From an uncultured bacterium (GTDB lineage Bacteria; Verrucomicrobiota; Kiritimatiellia; RFP12; UBA1067), in contig CACYEO010000179.1 in assembly GCA_902773475.1 (NCBI GenBank), positions 1 to 22,257 on the forward strand: DNA of 22,257 bases, written 5' to 3'. Both the position numbers and the translations under genes were made by a program. Positions 14,619-21,536 of this stretch are shown here, one piece after another (position 1 is the first letter of the stretch; the number at the start of each line of letters is the position of its first letter). The notes below the pieces were generated by a model, which was not told the DNA's origin, did not search any database, and worked only from the letters and a program-made list of their open reading frames with translations.

Positions 14619-14710
14619 GGGGGAAAATGACTTTTTTCAAAAAAAATTTCAAAGCAGCGGCGAAAACGCCCTAAAACCCCTCTTTTTTCTGCACATGCGC
14701 GCAGAATTTG

Positions 14711-14719
14711 TGGTAATAT
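14711..14719 (+). promoter_or_regulatory. Predicted extended -10 promoter of trpC operon
   Basis: TGGTAATAT at 14711-14719 is an extended -10 element, about 55 bases before the trpC start and divergent from the alpha operon promoter. The leader then has a small hairpin, CCGCC-TTGAA-GGCGG (14730-14744), and a five-codon frame at 14761-14778 that overlaps the trpC start. Confidence 0.5.
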
Positions 14720-14774
14720 ACCGCCGTTTCCGCCTTGAAGGCGGCATTGCACGATTACACATGGCTCTTAAAGA

Positions 14775-15557
14775 ATGAAAATAGACTTCCTCCACGGCAT
14801 ACTCGCCGGAAAACACGCGGCGGTCGAATCCCTCGGGACGCCTGTCGCAAACCCCTTCCCGCCGGAAGAACGCAGACCTTTCATCCTCCCGCCCGGCTCG
14901 GTGATAGCGGAAATCAAACGCGCGTCGCCGTCACAAGGCGACATCGACCCGGATCTCGATCCGGCATCGCTCGCCCGCAAATACGAAGAAGGCGGCGCCG
15001 CCGCCATATCCGTCCTGACTGAAGAACTGTCTTTCAAAGGATCGCTCGCGGATCTCGACGCCGCGCGCGCCGCCGTCAAACTCCCCGTCCTGCGCAAGGA
15101 CTTCGTCATCGACGCGCGGCAGATCGACGAAACGGCCGGCCGCGCCGACGCCCTACTTCTCATCGCGCGCCTCCTGCCGCCCGACAAACTTGCGCGTTTC
15201 ATCACGCAGTGCCGACGCAACGCCATCGAGCCGGTCGTCGAGATTTTCGGCGAGGACGACCTCAAAACGCTCTCCGCCGCCGCCGCGCTCCTCAAACGCA
15301 CCGGGCACGACAGGGAATATCTCGTCTGCGGAATAAACAACCGCGATCTGCGCACTTTCGAAGTCGACCTGGAAAACTCCTGCCGCTTCGCGGCGCGCCT
15401 CCCCGCCGGATGCACCCCCGTGGCGTTCTCCGGCGTGCATTCCGCGCAGGACGCCGCCGTACTGCGCAAAGCCGGAATCTCCCGCGCGCTCGTGGGGACG
15501 GCCGTCGTCAAGAATCCGGGCCTGCTGCCGCAGATCGCCGCCGCTCTCGCAGAATGA
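14775..15557 (+). CDS. trpC: Indole-3-glycerol phosphate synthase
   Basis: The 260-residue TIM-barrel enzyme closes the indole ring in tryptophan synthesis. Recognised blocks are VIAEIKRASPSQG (Glu46, Lys48), YEEGGAAAISVLTE, FKGSLADL, LPVLRKDFVID (catalytic Lys108), PVVEIFGEDDL (Glu156) and GINNRDLRTFEVDL (Asn188). A notable change is at residues 217-222, which read AFSGVH. The family normally has ESG there, so the active-site glutamate is replaced by Phe218 while Ser219 is kept. The phosphate-binding GEALM block is also altered, to GTAVV. The gene is alone, with no other trp genes in the window, and leads an operon whose other members act on nucleic acids. The start at 14775 overlaps the stop of a five-codon upstream frame; the Shine-Dalgarno (AAAGA) is weak. 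The stop overlaps the next start (ATGA). Confidence 0.92.
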   Translation: MKIDFLHGILAGKHAAVESLGTPVANPFPPEERRPFILPPGSVIAEIKRASPSQGDIDPDLDPASLARKYEEGGAAAISVLTEELSFKGSLADLDAARAAVKLPVLRKDFVIDARQIDETAGRADALLLIARLLPPDKLARFITQCRRNAIEPVVEIFGEDDLKTLSAAAALLKRTGHDREYLVCGINNRDLRTFEVDLENSCRFAARLPAGCTPVAFSGVHSAQDAAVLRKAGISRALVGTAVVKNPGLLPQIAAALAE

Positions 15558-16012
15558 CAGGAAAAGGAATGGACGGCAGCGGGCGCAGGGACATCGACGA
15601 TTTTCGCAGCGAGCGCGATCTTTCGCGCCGGCGCGCTTTCGAGGCGCGCTCCCGCGCGGGCCGCGCCAGACTGTTGGCCCGCGCCATCCCCGGACTGCCG
15701 CTGGACGGCGATCCGCCCGAAACGCGTGCGCGCATACCGTCGGCCGGCGAAATCTTCCCGTCCGTCCTGCGCGACATCGAAGCGTCCGCATCGTCGTCTT
15801 TCGCTGATGCGGTCTCCGGCCGCTGGAATGAAATCTTCCCCGGAATCCGCGCACGCCCTTCGCGCATGGCCGGAAACATCCTGTTCCTCGCCGTGCGTTC
15901 TTCGCCCGCCCTGTTCGCCCTTCGCCCGCGCCTTCCGGAAATCCGCAGGAAGCTCGCGGCCTTCCCGGGCGCGCCGCAGGGGCTCGACGTGAAACTCGAG
16001 GTGCGGCCTTGA
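15554..16012 (+). CDS. DUF721/DciA-like protein
   Basis: The 152-residue protein has a basic, charged N-terminal half and a C-terminal domain. That domain contains VSGRWNEIFPGIRARPSRMA followed by GNILFLAVRSSPALFALRPR and LPEIRRKLAAF. The sequence W-x-E-I-F...P...G-x-L-x-x-x-V-x-S-S...L...L matches the DUF721 domain. DUF721 includes DciA, the widespread DnaB helicase loader/operator, but also many proteins of unknown role. The start ATG at 15554 overlaps the trpC stop. The stop overlaps the next gene's TTG start, so expression is probably coupled on both sides. The assignment is by pattern and moderately sure; helicase loading is not proven by the sequence. Confidence 0.65.
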   Translation: MTGKGMDGSGRRDIDDFRSERDLSRRRAFEARSRAGRARLLARAIPGLPLDGDPPETRARIPSAGEIFPSVLRDIEASASSSFADAVSGRWNEIFPGIRARPSRMAGNILFLAVRSSPALFALRPRLPEIRRKLAAFPGAPQGLDVKLEVRP

Positions 16013-16590
16013 ACACCGCAGACCTTTTCCGCGACGCGCGCGTCGAACGCGTGCGCGAACTGTCCGCCCGCCTGCGAGAAGCGCTCGCCGCGAAGACTGA
16101 AGCCGAGAACGCCTTGGCAAGCGCCGAGGCGCGCGCCGCCGAAATCGCGCTTGCGCTGTACGACATCCGCGCCGCTTCGCTCGCATCGCCGCAGGCGCGC
16201 ATGACCGCGATCGACGGGCACAACCTCCTTTTCGCCGCGAAGGGCATGACTTCCGACCCAGCCGTCGAACGCGAAAGGCGGCTGGCGCTCGTGGAAGAGA
16301 TGCGCGCATTCGCCCGCCGCTCTCCGAAAGAGGATTTCATCTGGCTGGTGTTCGACGGCAGCATTGCGGGAGGGGAGGCGGACGGCAATTTCCGCGTCTC
16401 CTACACTGGAGGAGAAGGCGGCCACCGCGCCGACAGAATCTTGTGCAGCTATCTGCGCGCCGCGCGGCTCGCCGGAGCGTCCGCGAAATTCCGCGTAGTC
16501 ACGTCAGATTCCCGATTCGCCCGCGAAGCGCGGAAACTCGGCGCGGAAACCGTTTCGTCGAAAGATTTCGCAAAGGAGGCCGGACTGTGA
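16009..16590 (+). CDS. NYN/YacP-like ribonuclease-fold protein
   Basis: The 193-residue protein begins with a predicted coiled coil (residues about 10-60, Glu/Arg/Ala-rich heptads). A PIN-like NYN domain follows. Its four acidic positions are visible: Asp69 in AIDGHNLLF, Asp116 in LVFDGS, Asp142 in GHRADRIL and Asp167 in VVTSDSRFAREARKLGAETV. The family includes YacP (Rae1), a ribosome-associated endoribonuclease of Bacillus. The Asp pair of the usual ADDxI motif is reduced to one here (ADRIL), which could affect metal binding. The TTG start at 16009 overlaps the upstream stop and has AGGTG about six bases before it. A shorter start at the ATG at 16201 would remove the coiled coil and has no clear ribosome-binding site. 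The stop overlaps the GTG of the methyltransferase gene. Confidence 0.75.
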   Translation: MNTADLFRDARVERVRELSARLREALAAKTEAENALASAEARAAEIALALYDIRAASLASPQARMTAIDGHNLLFAAKGMTSDPAVERERRLALVEEMRAFARRSPKEDFIWLVFDGSIAGGEADGNFRVSYTGGEGGHRADRILCSYLRAARLAGASAKFRVVTSDSRFAREARKLGAETVSSKDFAKEAGL

Positions 16591-17699
16591 AACCGCGCGA
16601 CAGGGAAGAGTCGACAACGCCAGCCGAAGCGCTTCTGCTCGAATCGCTGCACTCGCTCGAATTCCGTCCGCCGCCCGCGCGCATCCTCGTGGCCGGCAAC
16701 AGGTCCGGCCGCACTCCGGCGGCGGCCCGGACGCTTTTCCCGGAAGCCGAGACTCTTGCGCACGTGTTCGACTTCCACCACGCCCGCGCAATGGTAAAAC
16801 GCCTTTTCGACGAAGGTTTCCGCGACGCGCGCCGCTGCGTCCGCTGCGAGCCTTTCGTGCCGGACGGACCGTGGAATCTCGCGCTGTTCATGACGACTCC
16901 GCGCTCCATGCCCGCCGAACTCGTGCTCGACCAGCTTGAAGACATCCGCTCGAAACTCGCCCCCGGCGCGCCGTTTCTGCTGTCGTTCGAAGGCGAAGAG
17001 GCCGACGCCCTGCGCACGGTCAGGCTTGCATTCCCCGGCCGTGTGCGGAAAGTCGCCGCCTCGAAACGCGCAACGGTTTTTCTCGTGCGGGGGCCTGCGG
17101 AACCGCTTCCGCGCAGATCGTTCGCCGCTTCGTGGACGGCGTCTATTCCCGGCGGCGAGCCGCTGGAATTCACCTCACTGCCCGGCTGCTTCTGCCACCG
17201 CCGCGCCGACGCCGGCGGCCTTGCGCTCGCGGAAGTCGCCGCGCGCGATCTCCGCCCGGGGGAGGATCTGCTCGACATGGGATGCGGCAGCGGCCTCGTC
17301 GGGATTCTTCTCGCCGCGAAACAGCAGAAGGAAAATCCGGAAACGAAACGCACTCTTATCATGATCGATTCGCACGCGCGCGCGATCGAAGCGGCGAAAA
17401 TCAATGCGCGGCGCGCCGGAATAGAAAACGTGCGGTTCGTGCTTTCCGACACGGGACTCCCGCGCGGAGAAAAAGCGGTGTGCGATGTTTTCGCCGGGAA
17501 TCCGCCGTACTATTCCGAATACAAAATCGCCGAAACTTTCCTTTCCACCGCGTATGTCGCATTGCGTCCCGGCGGGCGCTGCTACAGCGTGGTGAAGACG
17601 GCGACCGGACTGCTGCCCGTGCAGGAAAAGTATTTCCGCAAGGCGGAAACGATACCGCGGCGCGGATACGCGGTGCTGTCGTCCATACGGCAGCCGTGA
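16587..17699 (+). CDS. RsmC-like rRNA guanine-N2 methyltransferase
   Basis: The 370-residue protein starts at GTG 16587, with a strong AAGGAGG eight bases upstream. It has a degenerate N-terminal methyltransferase-like half and a catalytic C-terminal half. The SAM-binding motif LLDMGCGSGLVGI is at 228-240, the acidic MIDSHARAIEAAKINAR at 259-275, and the NPPYYSEY motif at 305-312. FTSLPGCFCHRRADAGGLAL just before motif I is typical of RsmC/RlmG enzymes, which methylate guanine N2 in 16S rRNA G1207 or 23S rRNA. The exact target nucleotide is not determinable here. The start overlaps the NYN gene stop by four bases, and rsmD follows after 21 bases, so two rRNA methyltransferase-type genes are neighbours. 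Confidence 0.82.
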   Translation: MKPRDREESTTPAEALLLESLHSLEFRPPPARILVAGNRSGRTPAAARTLFPEAETLAHVFDFHHARAMVKRLFDEGFRDARRCVRCEPFVPDGPWNLALFMTTPRSMPAELVLDQLEDIRSKLAPGAPFLLSFEGEEADALRTVRLAFPGRVRKVAASKRATVFLVRGPAEPLPRRSFAASWTASIPGGEPLEFTSLPGCFCHRRADAGGLALAEVAARDLRPGEDLLDMGCGSGLVGILLAAKQQKENPETKRTLIMIDSHARAIEAAKINARRAGIENVRFVLSDTGLPRGEKAVCDVFAGNPPYYSEYKIAETFLSTAYVALRPGGRCYSVVKTATGLLPVQEKYFRKAETIPRRGYAVLSSIRQP

Positions 17700-17720
17700 C
17701 AGGACGGACGGAGGACCGGC

Positions 17721-18314
17721 ATGTTGAGGATATCGGGAGGAGAATGGCGCGGAAGGCGGCTGAAAACGCCGCCTGGCGACGCAGTGCGCCCCACGCAGGA
17801 GAAAGTGCGCGAAGCGGTGTTTTCGATGCTGCAGAACGATATCCCGGGAGCGGACGTGCTCGACTTGTATTCCGGCAGCGGCTCGCTGGGGCTTGAAGCT
17901 CTTTCGCGCGGCGCCGCGCGCGCGACATTTGTGGATTGCGACCGCCGCCATCTCGCCGTGCTGAAAGAGAACGCAACGGTTCTCGGCGCGGCCGGCAGAT
18001 GCGAATTCGCCTGCGCGGATGCGGAAAAATGGGTTGCCTCGGCGGGGAAAGGGCGCGCTTTCAAGGCCGTATTCGCCGATCCGCCGTATGCGCTTGGCGC
18101 ACGGCGGCGGTTCGCGGGGCTTCTCGCGCTTCTCGCGGAAAGCGGATGCGCGGGGGAGGGGTGCGTATTCACCGCCGAAATGAAATCGGAACAGACGCCG
18201 GACGAAGCCCCGGGCTGGACGCTCTGCCGCGACCGTGCGTACGGACACACCCGCATAGCGGTATATGTCAAGGACCGGGCGGCCCCTGGAATTATCCAAC
18301 CGGCCGTTTCTTGA
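17721..18314 (+). CDS. rsmD: 16S rRNA (guanine-966 N2)-methyltransferase
   Basis: The 197-residue protein begins MLRISGGEWRGRRLKTPPGD and continues with AVRPTQEKVREAVFSML, the family signature, then the SAM loop VLDLYSGSGSLGLEALSRGA (46-65) and the catalytic ADPPYA (119-124). RsmD methylates G966 of 16S rRNA during 30S maturation. GGAGG lies six bases before the ATG at 17721. It is the last gene of the trpC operon and ends 39 bases from the convergent TSCPD gene. No T-tailed hairpin is visible in that gap. Confidence 0.93.
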   Translation: MLRISGGEWRGRRLKTPPGDAVRPTQEKVREAVFSMLQNDIPGADVLDLYSGSGSLGLEALSRGAARATFVDCDRRHLAVLKENATVLGAAGRCEFACADAEKWVASAGKGRAFKAVFADPPYALGARRRFAGLLALLAESGCAGEGCVFTAEMKSEQTPDEAPGWTLCRDRAYGHTRIAVYVKDRAAPGIIQPAVS

Positions 18315-18353
18315 AGGCGCCGCCCGCGCCGGGCAAAACCGCGTATGCGGATA

Positions 18354-18593
18354 TCACCCGAGCTCCGCTTCGAGCGCGCGGGCGAGCTGATCGGGACATG
18401 AAGTGCCGTTGCGGCACTGCACTCCCTTGAGGAGCGCGATGACATCCTCGACCTTGCGGCCTACGACAAGTTTTGCGACACCCTGCGTATTGCCGGGGCA
18501 TCCGCCGACAAATCCGCATTTCGTCACAATGCCGTCGGCGACTTCATAGTTGATGGCGCTCGAACATGTTCCGGCCGTCCTGTACGTCTTCAT
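18354..18593 (-). CDS. TSCPD-domain protein (TIGR03905 family)
   Basis: This 79-residue protein reads MKTYRTAGTCSSAINYEVAD at the start and has KCGFVGGCPGNTQGVAKLV, VIALLKGVQCRNGTSCPDQL and a closing Ala/Glu helix. TSCPD is the namesake motif. The same domain sits near the C-terminus of vitamin-B12-dependent ribonucleotide reductases; free-standing copies like this are common but of unknown role. Five cysteines (CSS, KCG, GCPG, QCR, SCPD) suggest metal binding or redox chemistry. The ATG is preceded by AAAGGAA at a good distance and by a TATAAT box about 50 bases upstream. The gene is probably transcribed apart from, or in addition to, the upstream Nudix gene. Confidence 0.88.
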   Translation of the reverse strand: MKTYRTAGTCSSAINYEVADGIVTKCGFVGGCPGNTQGVAKLVVGRKVEDVIALLKGVQCRNGTSCPDQLARALEAELG

Positions 18594-18640
18594 CCGATTT
18601 CCTTTCCCGTTTTTGCGAAGGCACCGCTTCGCGCGCCGGT

Positions 18641-18646
18641 ATTATA
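18641..18646 (-). promoter_or_regulatory. Predicted -10 box of the TSCPD gene
   Basis: On the minus strand TTGTAGTATAATACC contains a consensus TATAAT at 18641-18646, 47 bases before the ATG at 18593. No convincing -35 box is found at the usual distance. The 149-base gap between the Nudix gene and this gene otherwise shows no feature. Confidence 0.45.
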
Positions 18647-18742
18647 CTACAATATCTCCGCCTGCGGCGGCATTCGCTTCGCCTTTCGCCGGCATCCGCG
18701 CGAATCGTGCAGTTCCGCGAACGCCTGGAATGCGGGGTGCAG

Positions 18743-19285
18743 CTATCTTGCGATTTTCCAGCAGAGCCAGGCGGACAATGTCTTGGAATCGAAAATCGCG
18801 CCGCTGCGTATGCCGTCTTCGACCTCGGCTTCAGAGAGGATCACGGGATAGACATTCTCGTCCGGGTCCTGATCCTGGGCGTGCGGCGTTCCGGAAAGTT
18901 CCGCAAAATAGAGGTGTATGCGTTCTTCGCAGTACCCGGGAGTGCAGATGACCGTTGTGAGGAACTTGATGTCCGTCACTTCGTAGCCCGTCTCCTCCGC
19001 AGTCTCGCGCTTCGCGCCTTCTACCGGATCTTCACCAGGCTCGAGACCGCCCGCGATGACTTCAATCAGCGCTTCTTCCGCGGCCTTGCGATACTGTTTC
19101 ACGAATACGAACTTTCCGTCGGGACGGCGGGCGAGTATCGCAACCGCGTTGCCGTGGCGGACCACCTCGCGCTTCGCCTTGCGTCCATCGGGCAGTTCAA
19201 CATCGAGAAGATCGACGTTTACGATCTTCCCCGTGTACTTGCGCTCGGTCGCGAGCGTCTTTTCGGTCAGGTCGGTCATTTGCAT
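18743..19285 (-). CDS. Nudix hydrolase, probable ADP-ribose pyrophosphatase
   Basis: The 180-residue protein has a complete Nudix box: Gly79, Glu85, then RETAEETG at 93-100, following the pattern Gx5Ex7RExxEExG. N-terminal strands (KYTGKIVNVDLLDVELPDGR and EVVRHGNAVAIL) and the downstream PGYCEERIHLYFAEL segment match the ADP-ribose pyrophosphatase branch (NudF/YqkG type). These enzymes split ADP-ribose to AMP and ribose-5-phosphate. Substrate choice is an inference. GGAG nine bases before the ATG at 19285 supports that start over the in-frame ATG two codons later. It lies 52 bases after birA in the same direction. Confidence 0.88.
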   Translation of the reverse strand: MQMTDLTEKTLATERKYTGKIVNVDLLDVELPDGRKAKREVVRHGNAVAILARRPDGKFVFVKQYRKAAEEALIEVIAGGLEPGEDPVEGAKRETAEETGYEVTDIKFLTTVICTPGYCEERIHLYFAELSGTPHAQDQDPDENVYPVILSEAEVEDGIRSGAIFDSKTLSAWLCWKIAR

Positions 19286-19337
19286 AATCTATTGCTCCAT
19301 TATTACAACGGAAAAGCCAGTTGCGGTTTGCCAAGTT

Positions 19338-20132
19338 TCAAGTGCCGGGACTGCGAACTGCAGCGCCGGGAGGCAAGGAGACGTGGGCTTCGCCGGCGTA
19401 GACGCGTTCGCCGCCGACAAGCAAAGAACCGTCGGACGCGATTCCGCCGCAAACGCCGCGCGCCGGACTGCCGTCAGAATCCGTGCGCAGCACGGAAACC
19501 TCCCGCCCCTTCAGAAGATCGAGTTCCGCGATTTCGGGCAAGAGCGACAGGAAGCCCGACCGCGCCCACTGCATCCTTCGCGCTTCAAGGCTGCGCAGCA
19601 AAGCGGCAAGCACGGCGGAACGGTCGAAAAAAACGTTCTCCCTTCCCGAAAGGAGTTTGAGCGATGTGGCGCGCGACGCGATTTCCGGCGGGAACTCCGT
19701 CTGGTTCACATTCACGCCGATTCCGGCGACGATTCTTTCGCCGCGCAGGGAGCAGAGAATTCCGCAGAGTTTCCTGCCGCAGACGAGAATGTCGTTCGGC
19801 CATTTGAGGCCGGGGGCGGACTGCGGCGGCAGGAGCAGGCGCAACGCGTCGCAGACCGCAAGCCCCGCGGCGAGGGGGAATGTGGATATTTCCGCCGGGG
19901 AGATCCCCGCGCAATCCACCACAACGCTGAAATAGAGATTCACGCCGGGCGGAGACTGCCAGGAGTGGTCGAGCCTTCCGCGGCCTGCGGTCTGGCAGTC
20001 CGCAGCCACGACGGTTCCGGACGGCTCGTTTTCCGCATCGGCGTTCGTGGAAGCGGTCGTTTCCTTGAAAACGAAACGCCGGACGGGGAATCCGGCATCA
20101 AGGAAAGGCATGGGGTCGATCCGCCGCGTCAT
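19338..20132 (-). CDS. birA: Biotin-[acetyl-CoA-carboxylase] ligase, no DNA-binding domain
   Basis: The 264-residue enzyme activates biotin with ATP and attaches it to the biotin carrier protein. Motifs seen are ETTASTN (24-30), the biotinyl-AMP loop AGRGRLDHSWQSPPG (49-63), LYFSVVV, LAAGLAVCDAL, LKWPNDILVCGRKLCGIL (109-126) and VAGIGVNVNQ (135-144). The N-terminal winged helix found in E. coli BirA is absent, so this is a class I ligase and should not repress biotin genes. The start at 20132 overlaps the TrkA-type gene stop (ATGA). A second ATG seven codons later is possible; neither has a strong ribosome-binding site. The longer frame upstream is a shadow of the potassium regulator gene. 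Confidence 0.93.
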   Translation of the reverse strand: MTRRIDPMPFLDAGFPVRRFVFKETTASTNADAENEPSGTVVAADCQTAGRGRLDHSWQSPPGVNLYFSVVVDCAGISPAEISTFPLAAGLAVCDALRLLLPPQSAPGLKWPNDILVCGRKLCGILCSLRGERIVAGIGVNVNQTEFPPEIASRATSLKLLSGRENVFFDRSAVLAALLRSLEARRMQWARSGFLSLLPEIAELDLLKGREVSVLRTDSDGSPARGVCGGIASDGSLLVGGERVYAGEAHVSLPPGAAVRSPGT

Positions 20133-20800
20133 ACGTCGGATGCAAGCGCGCCGATATCGGCCGACTTGCCGAATATGATCATTTTGTCGCCCGGAAGGAC
20201 CGTTTCGGACGCATCGGGGATTATGACCTTGCGCGGATGCGCGGGTCCCGCCGGATCCGGGCGTCTTATGCAAAGCACGGTAACGCCTGTTTCGCGGCGG
20301 ATGTCCGCCTCGGCAATGGTCTTGCCGTGCCATTTTCCGAGAGCGTCTATTTCCGCGAGAGAATAGCCTTCGGAAAGCTCGAAGAAATCCGCCGCGCCCT
20401 TCGACACGAGCGACTTCGCGAGCCTGCGCGCCATGTCGCGGTCGGGGTAGACCACGGCGTCCGCGCCGATGCGGCGGAGCACGCGGCCGTGGAGATCTGA
20501 CGACGCCTTGGCGACGACCCAGGGAACGCCCAGTTCCTTGCAGCCCGCCGTCGCGAGCGTGGAAACTTCCACATTGGAGCCGATTGCGACAACGACAGCG
20601 TCGCAGTCGCGGATGCCGGACTCTTCAAGGACGCGATCCTGGGTCGCATCGCCCTGGACCGCCTCGGAGACGGTTTCGGACAGGTTCTGCACGACTTCGC
20701 GGTCGCGGTCCACGAGCAAGGTGTCCACACCCGCTTCGGACAACGCGACCGCGAGCGACGAGCCGAACCTGCCGCCGCCTATTATGCCGATTCTTTTCAC
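20129..20800 (-). CDS. TrkA/KtrA-type potassium channel regulatory subunit
   Basis: The 223-residue cytoplasmic protein has an N-terminal RCK domain with the nucleotide site IGIIGGGRFGSSLAVAL (4-20), the adenosine-binding acidic residue in LLVDRDREVV (28-37) and the conserved VQGDATQDRVLEESGI block. A C-terminal RCK domain (about 135-215) follows. Such proteins form rings that gate KtrB or TrkH potassium channels in response to ATP/ADP or NAD. The membrane partner is not in this window. The single RCK pair fits KtrA rather than the double-length TrkA. The start is GTG at 20800, 13 bases after the rubredoxin stop, with no good Shine-Dalgarno. The stop overlaps birA. Confidence 0.9.
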   Translation of the reverse strand: MKRIGIIGGGRFGSSLAVALSEAGVDTLLVDRDREVVQNLSETVSEAVQGDATQDRVLEESGIRDCDAVVVAIGSNVEVSTLATAGCKELGVPWVVAKASSDLHGRVLRRIGADAVVYPDRDMARRLAKSLVSKGAADFFELSEGYSLAEIDALGKWHGKTIAEADIRRETGVTVLCIRRPDPAGPAHPRKVIIPDASETVLPGDKMIIFGKSADIGALASDV

Positions 20801-20813
20801 TTGGAAAAGCGGC

Positions 20814-20951
20814 TTACTCTTCGGTGAAGTTGACCTTCGCCACGCCGCAATCCGGGCAAGTCCAGTCGTCGGGGAGATCTTCGAAAGCGACTCCGCCGTT
20901 CTGTTCGGGATCGTAGACGTATCCGCAGACGCTGCAAACGTATTTCTTCAT
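20814..20951 (-). CDS. Rubredoxin (short form)
   Basis: The 45-residue protein starts MKKYVCSVCGYVYDPEQNGG and continues VAFEDLPDDWTCPDCG. The four iron ligands are Cys6, Cys9, Cys32 and Cys35. It carries single electrons at low potential, often to rubrerythrin or superoxide reductase in anaerobes. Usual rubredoxins are 52-54 residues; the loop after the first CxxC is about seven residues shorter here, like the 45-residue form known from Desulfovibrio desulfuricans. AGGAG lies about seven bases before the ATG at 20951. It lies 24 bases downstream of rubrerythrin in the same direction, a sensible donor-acceptor pair. Confidence 0.95.
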   Translation of the reverse strand: MKKYVCSVCGYVYDPEQNGGVAFEDLPDDWTCPDCGVAKVNFTEE

Positions 20952-20975
20952 TGCCGTCTCCTGGGGGAATGCGTT

Positions 20976-21512
20976 TCAGAGATCTTCGCAGAGAACCTGA
21001 AAGTAGGACTTGGGATGGTCGCAGCAGGGGCACTTTTCAGGCGCCTGCGCGCTTTCGCACACGTATCCGCAGTTGCGGCAGATCCAGAGCTTCGCTTCGC
21101 CGCGCTTGAACACGCGCTCGTCCTTCACGCTGGCGAGCATGGCGAGATAGCGCTCTTCGTGGCGCTTCTCGATCGAAGCGACGAGTTCGAACTTGCGGGC
21201 GATGTCGTTGAAACCCTCCGCGCGGGCGGTTTCCGCGAAACCCTTGTACATTTCAGTCCATTCGCCGTGTTCGCCTTCCGCGGCCGCGACGAGGTTTTCG
21301 GCCGTGGTCCCGAGCTCGCCGAGAGCCTTGAACCACATCTTGGCGTGTTCCTTTTCGTTCTCCGCCGTTTCAAGGAAAACGGCCGCGATCTGTTCGTAGC
21401 CTTCCTTCTTCGCGACGGACGCGAAATAGGTGTACTTGTTGCGGGCCTGCGATTCGCCTGCGAACGCGAAGGCGAGGTTTTTCGCGGTCTGGGATCCTTT
21501 GAGTTCTGCCAT
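20976..21512 (-). CDS. Rubrerythrin
   Basis: The 178-residue protein combines a four-helix di-iron domain with a C-terminal rubredoxin-like domain and acts as an NADH-linked peroxidase that protects anaerobes. Di-iron ligands visible include Glu20 (FAGESQARNKY), Glu53 and His56 (ENEKEH), Glu94 and the Glu115/His118 pair (IEKRHEERY). The rubredoxin-type iron site is Cys145/Cys148 (WICRNCGYV) and Cys161/Cys164 (KCPCCDHPKSYF). Length is slightly below the classic 191 residues but complete. AGGAGA precedes the ATG at 21512. The gene follows rpoC by only 54 bases, with a GC-rich hairpin in between. Confidence 0.96.
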   Translation of the reverse strand: MAELKGSQTAKNLAFAFAGESQARNKYTYFASVAKKEGYEQIAAVFLETAENEKEHAKMWFKALGELGTTAENLVAAAEGEHGEWTEMYKGFAETARAEGFNDIARKFELVASIEKRHEERYLAMLASVKDERVFKRGEAKLWICRNCGYVCESAQAPEKCPCCDHPKSYFQVLCEDL

Positions 21513-21536
21513 CTTCGTTTCTCCTGTCTTTACATC

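Noticed and set aside
14555..14774. Riboswitch or T-box in the divergent rpmJ/trpC region
   Set aside because: Leaders are only about 30 and 50 bases, with a single small hairpin; too short for known riboswitch folds.
14768..16309. 513-residue open frame on the minus strand
   Set aside because: It covers trpC, the DUF721 gene and part of the NYN gene in antisense, and is low-complexity Arg/Ser/Ala sequence.
17175..18299. 374-residue minus-strand frame
   Set aside because: Antisense to the RsmC-like and rsmD genes; no recognisable motifs.
18315..18353. Possible bidirectional terminator between rsmD and the TSCPD gene
   Set aside because: Only short GC stems (GCCCG/CGGGC and CCGC/GCGG) are present, without a T-run of useful length in either direction.
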